Of a stretch of 15,189 nucleotides of DNA, positions 6,186 to 13,617 are shown one piece after another. The translations under genes were made by a program, and so were the position numbers. The stretch is from JBHJHK01 sp050330975 (GTDB lineage: Bacteria > Pseudomonadota > Gammaproteobacteria > Competibacterales > Competibacteraceae): positions 1 to 15,189 of the forward strand of contig JBHJHK010000090.1 in NCBI GenBank assembly GCA_050330975.1, written 5' to 3'. Position 1 is the stretch's first letter; every line of letters starts with the position of its first letter. A model generated the notes under the pieces. It was given only the letters and a program-made list of their open reading frames with translations, was not told the origin of the DNA and did no database searches.

Positions 6186-6217
6186 ATTAGAAAGCTTCTA
6201 AAAGAGAATGGTTCTCA
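6186..6217. promoter_or_regulatory. Composite iron operator C: ICE-like palindrome plus Fur box
   Basis: ATTAGAA-AGC-TTCTAAA (6186-6202) matches 13 of 14 fixed ICE positions, with the perfect palindrome TTAGAA-AGC-TTCTAA (6187-6201). It abuts AGAGAAT-G-GTTCTCA (6203-6217), a Fur-type box containing the perfect palindrome GAGAA-TGG-TTCTC. It lies in the 120-base gap before the HMA2-like gene, so this gene and those after it likely have their own iron-controlled promoter. Confidence 0.72.
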
Positions 6218-6292
6218 ACAACTTTTGTCTTCTCGCCTTTGCGGTAGCTTCGGCGCTCTATTACCCCACTAAAACGTCCAGGAGAGTCCAGC

Positions 6293-6664
6293 ATGAAACC
6301 CTATGTTCACCACGTGCCCGGTCGTCTGCGCTTTAGTGCCCGCAGCTTGGTCCGTCGTCCCGCCGCCCTGGAGGCCCTGCGGGAAGCGTTGTACGAGTGC
6401 GAGGCCGTAGAGAGCGTACGCACCAATCCCCGGGCTGGCTCCATCACCGTGGAATACGACCCAAAAGGCACCACCCAGCGGGCGTTGCTAGATGTGATCC
6501 ACGCCGAGCAGGCGGCCATTGCCGGACCCGCACCCGCGGTGGGCGTCATCTCGCCAGCTGTCCAGCACAAGGCCGGCACGGTATTTGGCCAGGCGCTCTT
6601 TGGGGTAGTACTGGAAAAGACTCTTCAGCACTCGGTGACCTCTTTGGTGGCGGCGCTGCGCTGA
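6293..6664 (+). CDS. HMA2-domain-like small protein, FezC-like
   Basis: 123 aa; ATG at 6293 with GGAGAG 6 bases upstream. Residues 4-57 look like half of a ferredoxin-like heavy-metal-associated fold: HHVPGRLRF (6-14), a helix rich in Ala/Leu, then VRTNPRAGSITVEYDP (42-57). The CxxC of classical HMA domains is missing (a single Cys36), as in HMA2-type domains. Residues 83-122 form an Ala/Val/Gly-rich tail (VFGQALFGVVLEKTL) that may contact a membrane. Its place right after a P1B-ATPase, behind a Fur/ICE operator, matches the FezC proteins of ferrosome clusters, which have an HMA-like N-terminus. The metal it handles cannot be read from the sequence. Confidence 0.78.
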   Translation: MKPYVHHVPGRLRFSARSLVRRPAALEALREALYECEAVESVRTNPRAGSITVEYDPKGTTQRALLDVIHAEQAAIAGPAPAVGVISPAVQHKAGTVFGQALFGVVLEKTLQHSVTSLVAALR

Positions 6665-6726
6665 CGGAGCTCATCTCTTTCCAGGTCGCTATCCCGTCCC
6701 TCCGGTGCAAAAAACATCCATGAACA

Positions 6727-7788
6727 ATGTGTGATCTCTCCGCCGCCCCGCCGTCCCGCGACCCCGATTCCACCATTTCCTTTGCCCCGCGTGACAGCGC
6801 CCCGTTGGAGCCCAACGGCGGTGGCTGCGGGCGACGGCGCAAGCTTTGGGAGCTGGAGCCCCACTGCCACTGCGCGGTATTGGGCACTTGCTTGCCGGTC
6901 AAAGTGTTGCGGCAAATCTACACCCAGATCCAGGGAGAGGCCCCGGTTCACCTGAGCGATTACCAAATCCACAGCTTGTTCGTCAAAGAGGCCAGTGCTC
7001 CCTGTGCCGCCATTCGCCGGGTCCACAAGGCCCTGGAAGCCCGCTACCGGGTTGCCGTCCAGCGCTTTGCCAAGGCCAAGGATGAGGCCGAGTTGACGGC
7101 CTTGTGGGAAGTCGCGGTGGTCAACGAGGAGGAGGTGGCAGGCGCCTACTGGGCCCTCATGACCCATCCGCGCCTCAGTAAAATCCTGGCCGCCCGGGCC
7201 TTTGGCGACGTCCATATGCTCTCCCACCTGGCTGGACGTTGTCGTCAGCGCAGCGCCCGGCAACAGCAGCAGCTGGAGAGGCGTTGTCGGGAACTCCAAA
7301 GCCAGTTGGCCGAGCGCAGCACGGCGTTGTGTCGACTGCAGCGGGAGCGCCACGACGAGCGCCGGACCCTGGAAAAGGCCCAGCAAGCCCTCCGGGAGCG
7401 AGAGGCCACCATCGCTTATCTCGAGGCGCAACTGGTGGCGTTGGAGACGACGACGGAACTCGCCGACCTCCGCCGCCAGCTGGCCGCCGCCGAGCGCCGG
7501 GCCCAGTGGGCCGAGGGGCGGCTGGCCGCCCTGGCTTCTGAGGTGCCGCCCGCCGTCGAGGCCGAGCCCGAAACCATATCTCCCCCCCGGTGCCGGTCAA
7601 TCCCGAGCCCCCGGCATTGCCCCCTTGCCCCACCCCACCGAATTTGTGTGGTCGCTGTATTCTCTACGTCGGCGGTCGCCAGGGCTGCCGCGCCCGGCTC
7701 CAGCGCCTGGTGGAGGCCGCCAACGGCCGCTTTCTCTACCACGACGGCGGCCGGGAAGACGCCTCGGCCAGGCTCGGGGAGCTTCTAG
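6727..7788 (+). CDS. DUF2325-type protein, N-terminal Cys/His and coiled-coil part; frame broken at a C7 tract
   Basis: From ATG 6727, 353 codons are open, but only about the first 287 look genuine. Residues 34-60 are Cys/His-rich (GGGCGRRRKLWELEPHCHCA, then VLGTC), a possible metal site. Residues 64-170 are helical, and about 175-270 form a charged coiled coil. After the seven C at 7582-7588 the frame reads Arg/Pro/Ser noise to TAG at 7786, while the DUF2325 domain continues at 7590 in the frame that one extra C would restore. Joined, the product is about 412 aa, a sensible size for long DUF2325 proteins. No good ribosome binding site is seen. Function of the family is unproven. Confidence 0.7.
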   Translation: MCDLSAAPPSRDPDSTISFAPRDSAPLEPNGGGCGRRRKLWELEPHCHCAVLGTCLPVKVLRQIYTQIQGEAPVHLSDYQIHSLFVKEASAPCAAIRRVHKALEARYRVAVQRFAKAKDEAELTALWEVAVVNEEEVAGAYWALMTHPRLSKILAARAFGDVHMLSHLAGRCRQRSARQQQQLERRCRELQSQLAERSTALCRLQRERHDERRTLEKAQQALREREATIAYLEAQLVALETTTELADLRRQLAAAERRAQWAEGRLAALASEVPPAVEAEPETISPPRCRSIPSPRHCPLAPPHRICVVAVFSTSAVARAAAPGSSAWWRPPTAAFSTTTAAGKTPRPGSGSF

Positions 7789-7964
7789 AGCGGGCCGATG
7801 CGGTGATTTGCCCTTTGAACTGCATCAGTCACAACGCCGTCAACGGGGTCAAGCGCCGCTGCCGCCGGGCGGCCAAGCCGGTGGTCATGGTGAAGAGCCC
7901 CAGCCTCGCCGCCCTGAACGCCGCCCTCCACCGCCTGCCCAGCGCCGAGGCGCCCCCACCGTGA
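7590..7964 (+). CDS. DUF2325 domain (C-terminal part of the frameshifted gene)
   Basis: From 7590 the frame encodes CGRCILYVGGRQGCRARLQ, then RFLYHDGG, ADAVICPLNCISHNAVNGVK and AAKPVVMVKSPSLAALNAAL. This YVGGR / FLYHDGG / CP-x-C-x-SHNA / KP pattern is that of DUF2325, a small Rossmann-like domain of unknown activity. No ribosome binding site precedes the GTG at 7590, so it is most likely the C-terminus of the protein starting at 6727. Its TGA (7962-7964) overlaps the GTG start of the next gene. Confidence 0.75.
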   Translation: MPVNPEPPALPPCPTPPNLCGRCILYVGGRQGCRARLQRLVEAANGRFLYHDGGREDASARLGELLERADAVICPLNCISHNAVNGVKRRCRRAAKPVVMVKSPSLAALNAALHRLPSAEAPPP

Positions 7965-8929
7965 CGCCCCCGCCGGGTCTCCCCCTGGGGCGCCTTTCGC
8001 CCCAGGCCAACGCCGTGGTGGTGACTTTGCGCTGCTGTGGTGGCGACGCCGGGGATACAGACCCCGCCGCCGTGGCCCTGCACCTCGCCTTGCCCCATCC
8101 CGCCGCCCGGGCCGTGGCGACGATCTCGGGGGAGGTGATGGCGCGCTGGTGGGCCCACGGCCACCGCCGGCCCCAGCTGCTCGACGTCGCCGCGCCGCGC
8201 CTGAGCGTCGACGAGGTGACCCTCTTGGGTCTGCTGGCGGCTTGGCAGGGGACGGACGAAGTGCGGGCCCACAGCCTCGCCCGGCGGCTGGTGGTGCCCG
8301 GGGGCGTGGGTGGGCTTTTGGGCGCCGCCGGACAACTGGCCGGGGTGCTGGCCCGGGCCAAGCGGCGTCTGACGGCGGAGGATACCCGTTGGCTGGCCCA
8401 CTGGGCCTCGGAGTGGTCGCACCCATCATCCGCGCCCCGGCGGGTCGCCGACCTGTCGGCGGCGGAGCGGTGGCTGTTGGCGGGGTTGCGGCTGTGGGCC
8501 CATCCCGGCCGGCGGGGCCGGTCTGCCGTGCCGCTGTTGTGGGACCACTTCGCCCCCTGGGGCACCGAGGTGATCGCCGGGGGTCTGGATCGCCTATTGG
8601 TCACCCTGGATCGCGCCCGGGCCTTGGAGCTGGGCTGCCCCGGCTGCGCCGTGGTCTCCGGCCACGAAGGCCAGCTGTTGGCGGCCATCGCCGGCGCCCA
8701 GGGGGCAGCCCATGGCCAATCGCGCGGCGAGTCCCCGGGGCCGAACGCCCTCCCCACCCCCCTGGAGGCCGACCAACGGGCCCTGGTGGCGGTGCTGTTG
8801 ACCCGCATCGGCGCCGTCCTGGCGGCGGCGGGGGTCAAGCTGCCGATCCCCGGTGGGGGGGAAGAGCGGGGGCTAACCCCCCCAACCCCGGGTTCGGACC
8901 CAGGGCTGTTTAAAACGCAAGGTATCTAA
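7961..8929 (+). CDS. Hypothetical 322-aa protein coupled to the DUF2325 gene
   Basis: The GTG at 7961 overlaps the DUF2325 stop (GTGA), so translation is coupled. The frame is open much further upstream, but only as a shadow of the previous gene. The sequence is Leu/Ala-rich and mostly helical, without signal peptide. Visible points: paired cysteines C25-C26, a long helical segment with LGLLAAWQGTDEVRAHSLAR, the block ERWLLAGLRLWAHPGRRGRS, and a CPGC motif at 226-229 (ELGCPGCAVVSGHE) that could bind metal or form a disulfide. I do not recognise the family. The context (HMA2-like protein, DUF2325, Fur control) suggests an accessory role in iron handling, which is inference. Confidence 0.7.
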   Translation: MTPPPGLPLGRLSPQANAVVVTLRCCGGDAGDTDPAAVALHLALPHPAARAVATISGEVMARWWAHGHRRPQLLDVAAPRLSVDEVTLLGLLAAWQGTDEVRAHSLARRLVVPGGVGGLLGAAGQLAGVLARAKRRLTAEDTRWLAHWASEWSHPSSAPRRVADLSAAERWLLAGLRLWAHPGRRGRSAVPLLWDHFAPWGTEVIAGGLDRLLVTLDRARALELGCPGCAVVSGHEGQLLAAIAGAQGAAHGQSRGESPGPNALPTPLEADQRALVAVLLTRIGAVLAAAGVKLPIPGGGEERGLTPPTPGSDPGLFKTQGI

Positions 8930-8947
8930 GTAAAAAATAATTAATTT

Positions 8948-8966
8948 AATGAGAATCGTTAGCAAT
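8948..8966. promoter_or_regulatory. Fur box of the imelysin/cytochrome block
   Basis: TGAGAAT-C-GTTAGCA (8950-8964) inside AATGAGAATCGTTAGCAAT is the best Fur box in the window (11 of 14 positions against TGATAAT-N-ATTATCA). It follows an AT-rich run (8930-8948) that probably holds the promoter. Unlike the other three sites it has no TTTAGAA-type palindrome upstream. It lies about 70 bases before the imelysin start. Confidence 0.75.
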
Positions 8967-9035
8967 CTTATTTCAGATTTACCCCAGGGGTCCCCCTGCG
9001 TGAAACCCCCCTACATGAAACGAGGAGTGTGCGCT

Positions 9036-10412
9036 ATGTCGAGTGATGGTCGTGCCCTATGGCTGGGTTGTGCCCTGTGGCTGGGCGTGGGGGGCGCGTT
9101 TTGCGCCCACGGTGCAGAAGTGAGCCGCGAAGCCGTGGTGGCGCAAAACGCCGCCATCGCCTTTGCCGTGTACAGCGACAGCGCGGAGACGGCCAAGGCC
9201 CTCCAGGCCGCCGTTGACACCCTGGTGGAAGCTCCCACGGAGGCCCACCTGGCGGCCGCCCGGGAGGCGTGGCTCGCGGCCCGAGAGCCCTATGGCCAGT
9301 CGGAAGTCTACCGGTTTCGCAACGGCCCCATCGACGCCCTCACCGTCGCCGGGGAAATGATCCCCGGCGAGGGGCGCGAGGGCTATATCAATGCCTGGCC
9401 CCTGGACGAGGCGTTGATCGACTACGTGGTGGAGGTGGACGGCAACGCCCGCAACGAGGACCAACCGGTGACCTCGCTGATCGCCGACGAACGCTTTGAG
9501 ATCACCCCCGCCAACCTCAACGCCATGAACGAGTTGGGGGAAAACGAAGCCAACGTCGCCACGGGTTACCACGCCATCGAGTTTTTACTCTGGGGTCAGG
9601 ACCTCAACGGCGACCGCGCGCCCCACGACGGCCGTCGGCGGCGGGACGACACCCCGGGGCAGCGGCCGGTGACGGACTACAGGGCCGACGCCGACTGCAC
9701 CAGCGGCGCCGAGTCGTCCCCGGCGGCGATTTGCGAGCGCCGGGGCCAGTACCTCCGGGCCGCCGCCGCGTTATTGGTGGAGGACTTGACCCGCATCGCC
9801 GCCGCCTGGGACCCCGACGGTGGCGCCCACTACCAGCGCTTTACCGCCGGTGAGGACGAGGGACGCGCCTTGTTGAAGATCCTCATCGGCATGGGCAGCC
9901 TGAGCTATGGCGAGCTGGCCGGCGAGCGGATTTTGGTGGCGTTGGCCGCCAACTCCCAGGAAGACGAGCACTCCTGCTTTGCCGACAACACCCACCGGGA
10001 CATTTACCTCAACGCCCTGGGGATCCAGAACAGCTACCTCGGTCGCTACACCCGGGTGGACGGCGCCGAGGTCACGGGCCCCGGTATCGACGCCCTGCTT
10101 CGGGCCCAGGGTCACACCGAGCTCGCCGACCGGCTCAAGGCCCAGCTGGCCGCCACCATGGAGGCCGCCCAGGTGATCGTCGACAAGGCCGAACAGGGGA
10201 TGCCCTTTGACAGGCTCATCGAGCAGTACCCCGGGGAAGACAAGGACGGCCGGCCGATCCTCAACGCCAACATGGCCAATAACATCCTGGTGAACGACGT
10301 GGTGGTGGCCCTCCAGCGCCAAACCCGCACCATCGAGGACGCCATCGCCGCGCTGTTTGGCGAGGGCATAGACTACGACATCGAGGACAGCCCGGCCTTT
10401 GCCGGTGGCTAG
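9036..10412 (+). CDS. Imelysin-family (IrpA/M75-like) secreted protein
   Basis: 458 aa from the ATG at 9036, chosen because AGGAG lies 8 bases upstream and a signal peptide follows (ALWLGCALWLGVGGAFCAHGA, cleaved near residue 27). The earlier ATG at 8949 lies inside the Fur box. Family marks: EVYRFRNGPID and the GxHxxE motif GYHAIE (177-182) followed by FLLWGQDLN, then SQEDEHSCFADNTH and a C-terminal helical repeat. Imelysins are periplasmic or lipoprotein-type iron-regulated proteins (IrpA, EfeO M75 domain) thought to bind iron; the peptidase idea is doubtful. The gene opens a Fur-controlled block, followed after 59 bases by three DUF1111 genes, an association also known around the imelysin genes of Pseudomonas. 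Confidence 0.92.
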   Translation: MSSDGRALWLGCALWLGVGGAFCAHGAEVSREAVVAQNAAIAFAVYSDSAETAKALQAAVDTLVEAPTEAHLAAAREAWLAAREPYGQSEVYRFRNGPIDALTVAGEMIPGEGREGYINAWPLDEALIDYVVEVDGNARNEDQPVTSLIADERFEITPANLNAMNELGENEANVATGYHAIEFLLWGQDLNGDRAPHDGRRRRDDTPGQRPVTDYRADADCTSGAESSPAAICERRGQYLRAAAALLVEDLTRIAAAWDPDGGAHYQRFTAGEDEGRALLKILIGMGSLSYGELAGERILVALAANSQEDEHSCFADNTHRDIYLNALGIQNSYLGRYTRVDGAEVTGPGIDALLRAQGHTELADRLKAQLAATMEAAQVIVDKAEQGMPFDRLIEQYPGEDKDGRPILNANMANNILVNDVVVALQRQTRTIEDAIAALFGEGIDYDIEDSPAFAGG

Positions 10413-10471
10413 AAACCATAGCAACGGCCATGACGGCGGGCGCTGAAATCGCTCGCCCGAGGAGGTGTCCC

Positions 10472-11401
10472 ATGTTCCCGAGGCGTCTGTCGAGCCTGGC
10501 TGTGGCCGCGGTCATCGCCGCCCAAGTCCCAGCCGTCGAGGCCTTGGCGGTGGGAGCCGATGGCGCCCCCCCCTGGGCGTTCGACCCGTCGGAGGTCTAC
10601 CCCGGGGGCGCTGCCACCGCGGAGGTTTTCAACGAACGGGCCTATTCCCAGTTTCCCCCGGGGTTGGGTTTCATCGACCAGGGGAGTTTTAAGCGGGGCG
10701 ATCACCTGTTTCGCGGGGTACACAGGGGGTTGGGTCCTCTGTACAACGCCCGCAGTTGCCAGGGATGCCACGTCCACGACGGCCGCGGCCATCCCCCGAG
10801 CCATGGCGACGAGACCATGGTGTCGATGTTTCTGCGCCTCAGCGTCCCCGGGGTGGGGCCCCACGGCGGCCCGCGCCCCGAGCCCCGCTACGGCGACCAG
10901 CTCCAGACCTTCGCCATGGCCGGCCCCGGGGGCGAGGGCCACAGTTTTGTCGACTACGAGACGATCCAGGGTCAATACCCCGACGGCGAGCCCTTTGAAC
11001 TGCGCCGGCCGATTTACAAAGTCCGGGCCTTGACCGAGGGGCCCCTGGCGCCGACGGTGATGTTTTCCCCTCGGGTGGCGCCGCCGGTGTACGGTTTGGG
11101 CCTCATTGAAGCCATCCCCGCCGCCGCCATCGAAGCCCGGGCCGACCCCCGTGATCGCGACGGCGACGGCATCTCCGGGCGGGTCAACCGGGTGTGGGAC
11201 GCCGTGGCCGGCCGCGCCGCCGCCCCGGGTCGGTTTGGCTACAAGGCGGCCTCCCCCAGTTTGCTGCTACAGCTAGCCGGGGCCTACCGCGGGGATATGG
11301 GGGTCACCAATGAGAGCAGGCAAGTCACGAAGGGAATGGGGACGTACCTACCGCGGGGATATGGGGGTCACCAATCCCCTGTTCCCCGAGGAGTCCTGTA
11401 G
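10472..11401 (+). pseudogene. Di-heme DUF1111 (DHOR) cytochrome 1, N-terminal part, frame broken by a 64-bp insertion
   Basis: ATG 10472 has GAGGAGG 6 bases upstream, and a signal peptide follows (RRLSSLAVAAVIAAQVPAVEA). Then come the N-terminal motif DPSEVYPGG, the first heme site CQGCH (Cys96, Cys99, His100), YGDQLQ and RADPRDRDGDGISGR. After GDMGVTN the frame runs into about 30 foreign residues and stops at 11401, because 35 new bases plus a repeated 29-bp block have been inserted (64 bp, not divisible by 3). Without them the frame continues smoothly to 12050 (504 aa). As it stands this half would be exported with a single heme. The DHOR family is related to bacterial di-heme peroxidases; exact reaction unknown. 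Confidence 0.8.
11283..11375 (+). repeat. 29-bp perfect direct repeat flanking a 35-bp insert
   Basis: The 29 bases at 11283-11311 recur exactly at 11347-11375 (both begin CCTACCGCGGGG and end GTCACCAAT). Between them lie 35 bases of lower GC (11312-11346) not expected in the gene. The neighbouring paralogues show no such insert at the matching place. Removal of 64 bp restores the protein. Confidence 0.9.
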
Positions 11402-12050
11402 CCCGCTGCAGATCACCTGTCGGGAACAAGCCCGGGAGGAACCCAGTGCCCGACCCAACGCCACCGCCCTGGAATTGGCCCTCGTGGAATTTTACAACCG
11501 CACCTTGGCGGTGCCCCGGCGCCGGGACGCCGACGACCCGGTGGTGTTGGCGGGCAAGGGCCATTTTCACCAAACGGGCTGTGTCGGCTGTCACACCCCC
11601 CGCTACGAGACCGGTCCCTTGGTGGGCTCGGCCCTGGGGGAGATCAACGGCCTGTTCCTCGACCCCGAGGCCGAGCCCCGGGAGATCGAGGTGTTGTCCC
11701 GCCAGACCATCTGGCCCTACACCGACTTGCTGCTCCACGACATGGGGGGCGAATGTCGGGCGGTGACCGAGGAGACCCCGGGGGTATGGGTCCAGCGCTG
11801 TACGGGCCTCGCCGACGGCCGCCCGGTGTTCGACGCCTCGGGGAGCGAGTGGCGCACCCCACCGCTGTGGGGCATCGGCTTGACCCAGACCGTCAATCCC
11901 CGGGCGGGATTCCTCCACGACGGCCGGGCGCGCACCGTGGAGGAGGCGATTTTGTGGCACGATGGCGAGGCCAGGGCCGCCAAAGAGGGCTTTATGGCGT
12001 TGCCCCGGGCGGCCCGGGCCGCCCTGCTGCGGTTTGTGGAGTCGTTGTAA
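11310..12050 (+). pseudogene. Di-heme DUF1111 (DHOR) cytochrome 1, C-terminal part
   Basis: After the insertion the true frame resumes at GDMGVTNPLFPEE and carries the second heme site CVGCH (first Cys codon at 11580), IWPYTDLLLHDMG, EWRTPPLWG, FLHDGRARTVEEAILWHDGE and the usual end ALLRFVESL. An ATG at 11310, created by the junction, opens this frame, but the product would lack a signal peptide and so could not be loaded with heme in the periplasm. The stop TAA is directly followed by the ATG of the next paralogue at 12051. Read together with 10472-11401 as one damaged gene, unless the duplication is an assembly error. Confidence 0.8.
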
Positions 12051-13472
12051 ATGTACCATTGGGTCGTCGCGGGACTGTTGGCTGCGGGCCTGGTGGGAGG
12101 GCCTTGGGCGTGGGGGGCGGATATCCCGGCCCTCGACCCCCGGGAGGCCTACCCCGGAGGCGAGGCCACGGCGAGGGCCACCCGGGGCCCCCTCCACTGG
12201 CGCCTGGCGCCGAATTTGGACCTGGCGGCCCAGGGCCAAGCCCTGGTGGGCCACGGCTTTTTCTCCGACCCGTGGGTGATGGCACCGGCCTCCACCACCG
12301 CCCGGGACGGCCTGGGGCCCTTGTACAACGCCCGGGCCTGTACCAGCTGCCACGCCGACGGCGGCCGGGGACGCGTTCCCCCCGGGGGTCCCTGGGTGTC
12401 TTTGGTGTTGCGCCTGCGGCCGTCCCCCCGGGGGGCCATGCCCTACGGCGACCAGCTCCAGCCCCTGGGGGTGGGACAGCCCGGGGAGGGCCACTTGCAG
12501 GTGAGCTATACCCCGCGTCCGGGTCACTACCCCGACGGCACCCCCTACACCCTCTACGTCCCGCGCTACACCGTCGTCGATACCGTCGCCGATACCGTCG
12601 CCGATACCGTCGCCGATGGGACCCCCGACTCGCCGAACCCCGGCTCGCCAAAGCGCCTCCCCGGCCCCGCCTCGGCGCGGCTGGCCCAGCCCCTCTACGG
12701 CCTGGGGCTGTTGGAGGCCATTCCCCCCGGGGTCATCGAAGCCCGAGCCGACCCCGGTGATCGCGACGGCGACGGCATCTCCGGGCGGGCGGCCCAGGTG
12801 GTGGAGCTCGCCAGCGGCGCCCGGCGGTTGGGACGCTTTGGCCACAAGGCCCGCCATCCCACGGTGCACCAGCAGGTGGCCCACGCCTTTGCCAACGACA
12901 TCGGCATCACCAACCCCCTCTACCCCGCCCAGCCCTGCGCCCCCGCCCAAGTCCGCTGCCTAGCCGGGCCCCACGGCCCCGGGCCGGGCACCGACCACGA
13001 GATCGACGCCGAGCGCCTGGCCGCCGTGACCCGCCTCACCCAGAGCCTCGGTCCGCCGCGGCGCCCGGACTGGGATGACCCCGCGGTGGTGGCGGGGCGG
13101 GCCCTGTTCCACCGGGTGGGATGCGCCACCTGCCACACCCCCCGCTTTGCCCTCGACCCCGGGACCGACCCCGCCGGCCCGGGCCAGGTGATCTGGCCCT
13201 ACAGCGACGTGTTGCTCCACGACATGGGGGACGAGCTGGCCGACGGGGTCGCCGAGGGGGACGCCTCGGGGCGGGAATGGCGCACGCCGCCCCTGTGGGG
13301 TTTGCGGGCCGTGGACCCCCGCCACGCCCGCTACCTCCACGACGCCCGCGCCCGGACCCTGGAGGAGGCGATTTTGTGGCACGGCGGCGAGGGCGCCGCC
13401 GCCCGGGAGGGCTTTCGCCGGCTGACGGCGACCCAGCGCCGGTTGCTGCTGCGGTTTTTGGCCTCCCTTTAA
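12051..13472 (+). CDS. Di-heme DUF1111 (DHOR) c-type cytochrome 2
   Basis: 473 aa; ATG directly after the previous stop, with a signal peptide MYHWVVAGLLAAGLVGGPWA. Domains as in its neighbours: DPREAYPGG, first heme CTSCH (Cys97, Cys100, His101), YGDQLQPL, RADPGDRDGDGISGR, a second heme CATCH (Cys358, Cys361, His362), IWPYSDVLLHDMG, EWRTPPLWG, YLHDARARTLEEAILWHGGE. It is a complete gene. Between YVPRYT and the ALYGLG-like block it carries a short TVAD tandem repeat followed by a Pro/Ser-rich insert that the paralogues lack. Periplasmic electron-transfer or peroxidase-like protein in the iron-controlled block. Confidence 0.9.
   Translation: MYHWVVAGLLAAGLVGGPWAWGADIPALDPREAYPGGEATARATRGPLHWRLAPNLDLAAQGQALVGHGFFSDPWVMAPASTTARDGLGPLYNARACTSCHADGGRGRVPPGGPWVSLVLRLRPSPRGAMPYGDQLQPLGVGQPGEGHLQVSYTPRPGHYPDGTPYTLYVPRYTVVDTVADTVADTVADGTPDSPNPGSPKRLPGPASARLAQPLYGLGLLEAIPPGVIEARADPGDRDGDGISGRAAQVVELASGARRLGRFGHKARHPTVHQQVAHAFANDIGITNPLYPAQPCAPAQVRCLAGPHGPGPGTDHEIDAERLAAVTRLTQSLGPPRRPDWDDPAVVAGRALFHRVGCATCHTPRFALDPGTDPAGPGQVIWPYSDVLLHDMGDELADGVAEGDASGREWRTPPLWGLRAVDPRHARYLHDARARTLEEAILWHGGEGAAAREGFRRLTATQRRLLLRFLASL
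12569..12616 (+). repeat. 12-bp tandem repeat (about 4 units) inside DHOR 2
   Basis: Three perfect copies of TACCGTCGCCGA (12581-12592, 12593-12604, 12605-12616), preceded by an imperfect copy CACCGTCGTCGA (12569-12580). The unit is a multiple of 3 and encodes TVAD repeats, so copy number can change without breaking the frame. Confidence 0.9.
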
Positions 13473-13497
13473 CACCCCTTGGGATAGACCCTTCACC

Positions 13498-13617
13498 ATG
13501 ATCGATGGGATTGATGCTCCCTTTGGCCTCGGCACCGCCGTTGAGGCGTTGTTCTTCGCCCCGGTGTTGAACACCGTCCCCTGGGAGCTGGCCTTCAACG
13601 AGGAGGACGGCCATTGA
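13498..13617 (+). CDS. Possible 39-aa protein between DHOR 2 and DHOR 3
   Basis: ATG 13498 to TGA 13617; sequence begins MIDGIDAPFGLGTAVEALFF and ends FNEEDGH. No signal peptide, a central hydrophobic part (VEALFFAPVLNTVPWELAF), no clear ribosome binding site. Its last codons contain the GAGGAGG that serves the next gene, and its TGA overlaps that gene's TTG start (TTGA), so it may act as a coupling leader. It resembles neither the missing N-terminus of DHOR 3 nor anything I know. Could be a chance frame. Confidence 0.4.
   Translation: MIDGIDAPFGLGTAVEALFFAPVLNTVPWELAFNEEDGH

Noticed and set aside
7590..7964. DUF2325 as an independent short gene from GTG 7590
   Set aside because: No ribosome binding site, and the upstream half with Cys/His and coiled-coil regions ends exactly at the C7 tract; a frameshift explains both.
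8949..9035. Extended N-terminus of the imelysin from the ATG at 8949
   Set aside because: That ATG lies in the Fur box; the ATG at 9036 has a good ribosome binding site and a signal peptide directly after it.
11312..11346. Remnant of an insertion sequence
   Set aside because: No terminal inverted repeats or transposase piece, and 29 bp is far longer than usual target duplications.
11283..11375. CRISPR-like unit (29-bp repeat with 35-bp spacer)
   Set aside because: The sizes are suggestive, but there are only two copies, the repeat is coding sequence of the cytochrome, and no cas genes or leader are present.
11325..12950. 541-codon open frame on the minus strand opposite the DHOR genes
   Set aside because: A GC-rich shadow; its translation is Gly/Pro/His noise while the plus strand carries clear heme and DUF1111 motifs.
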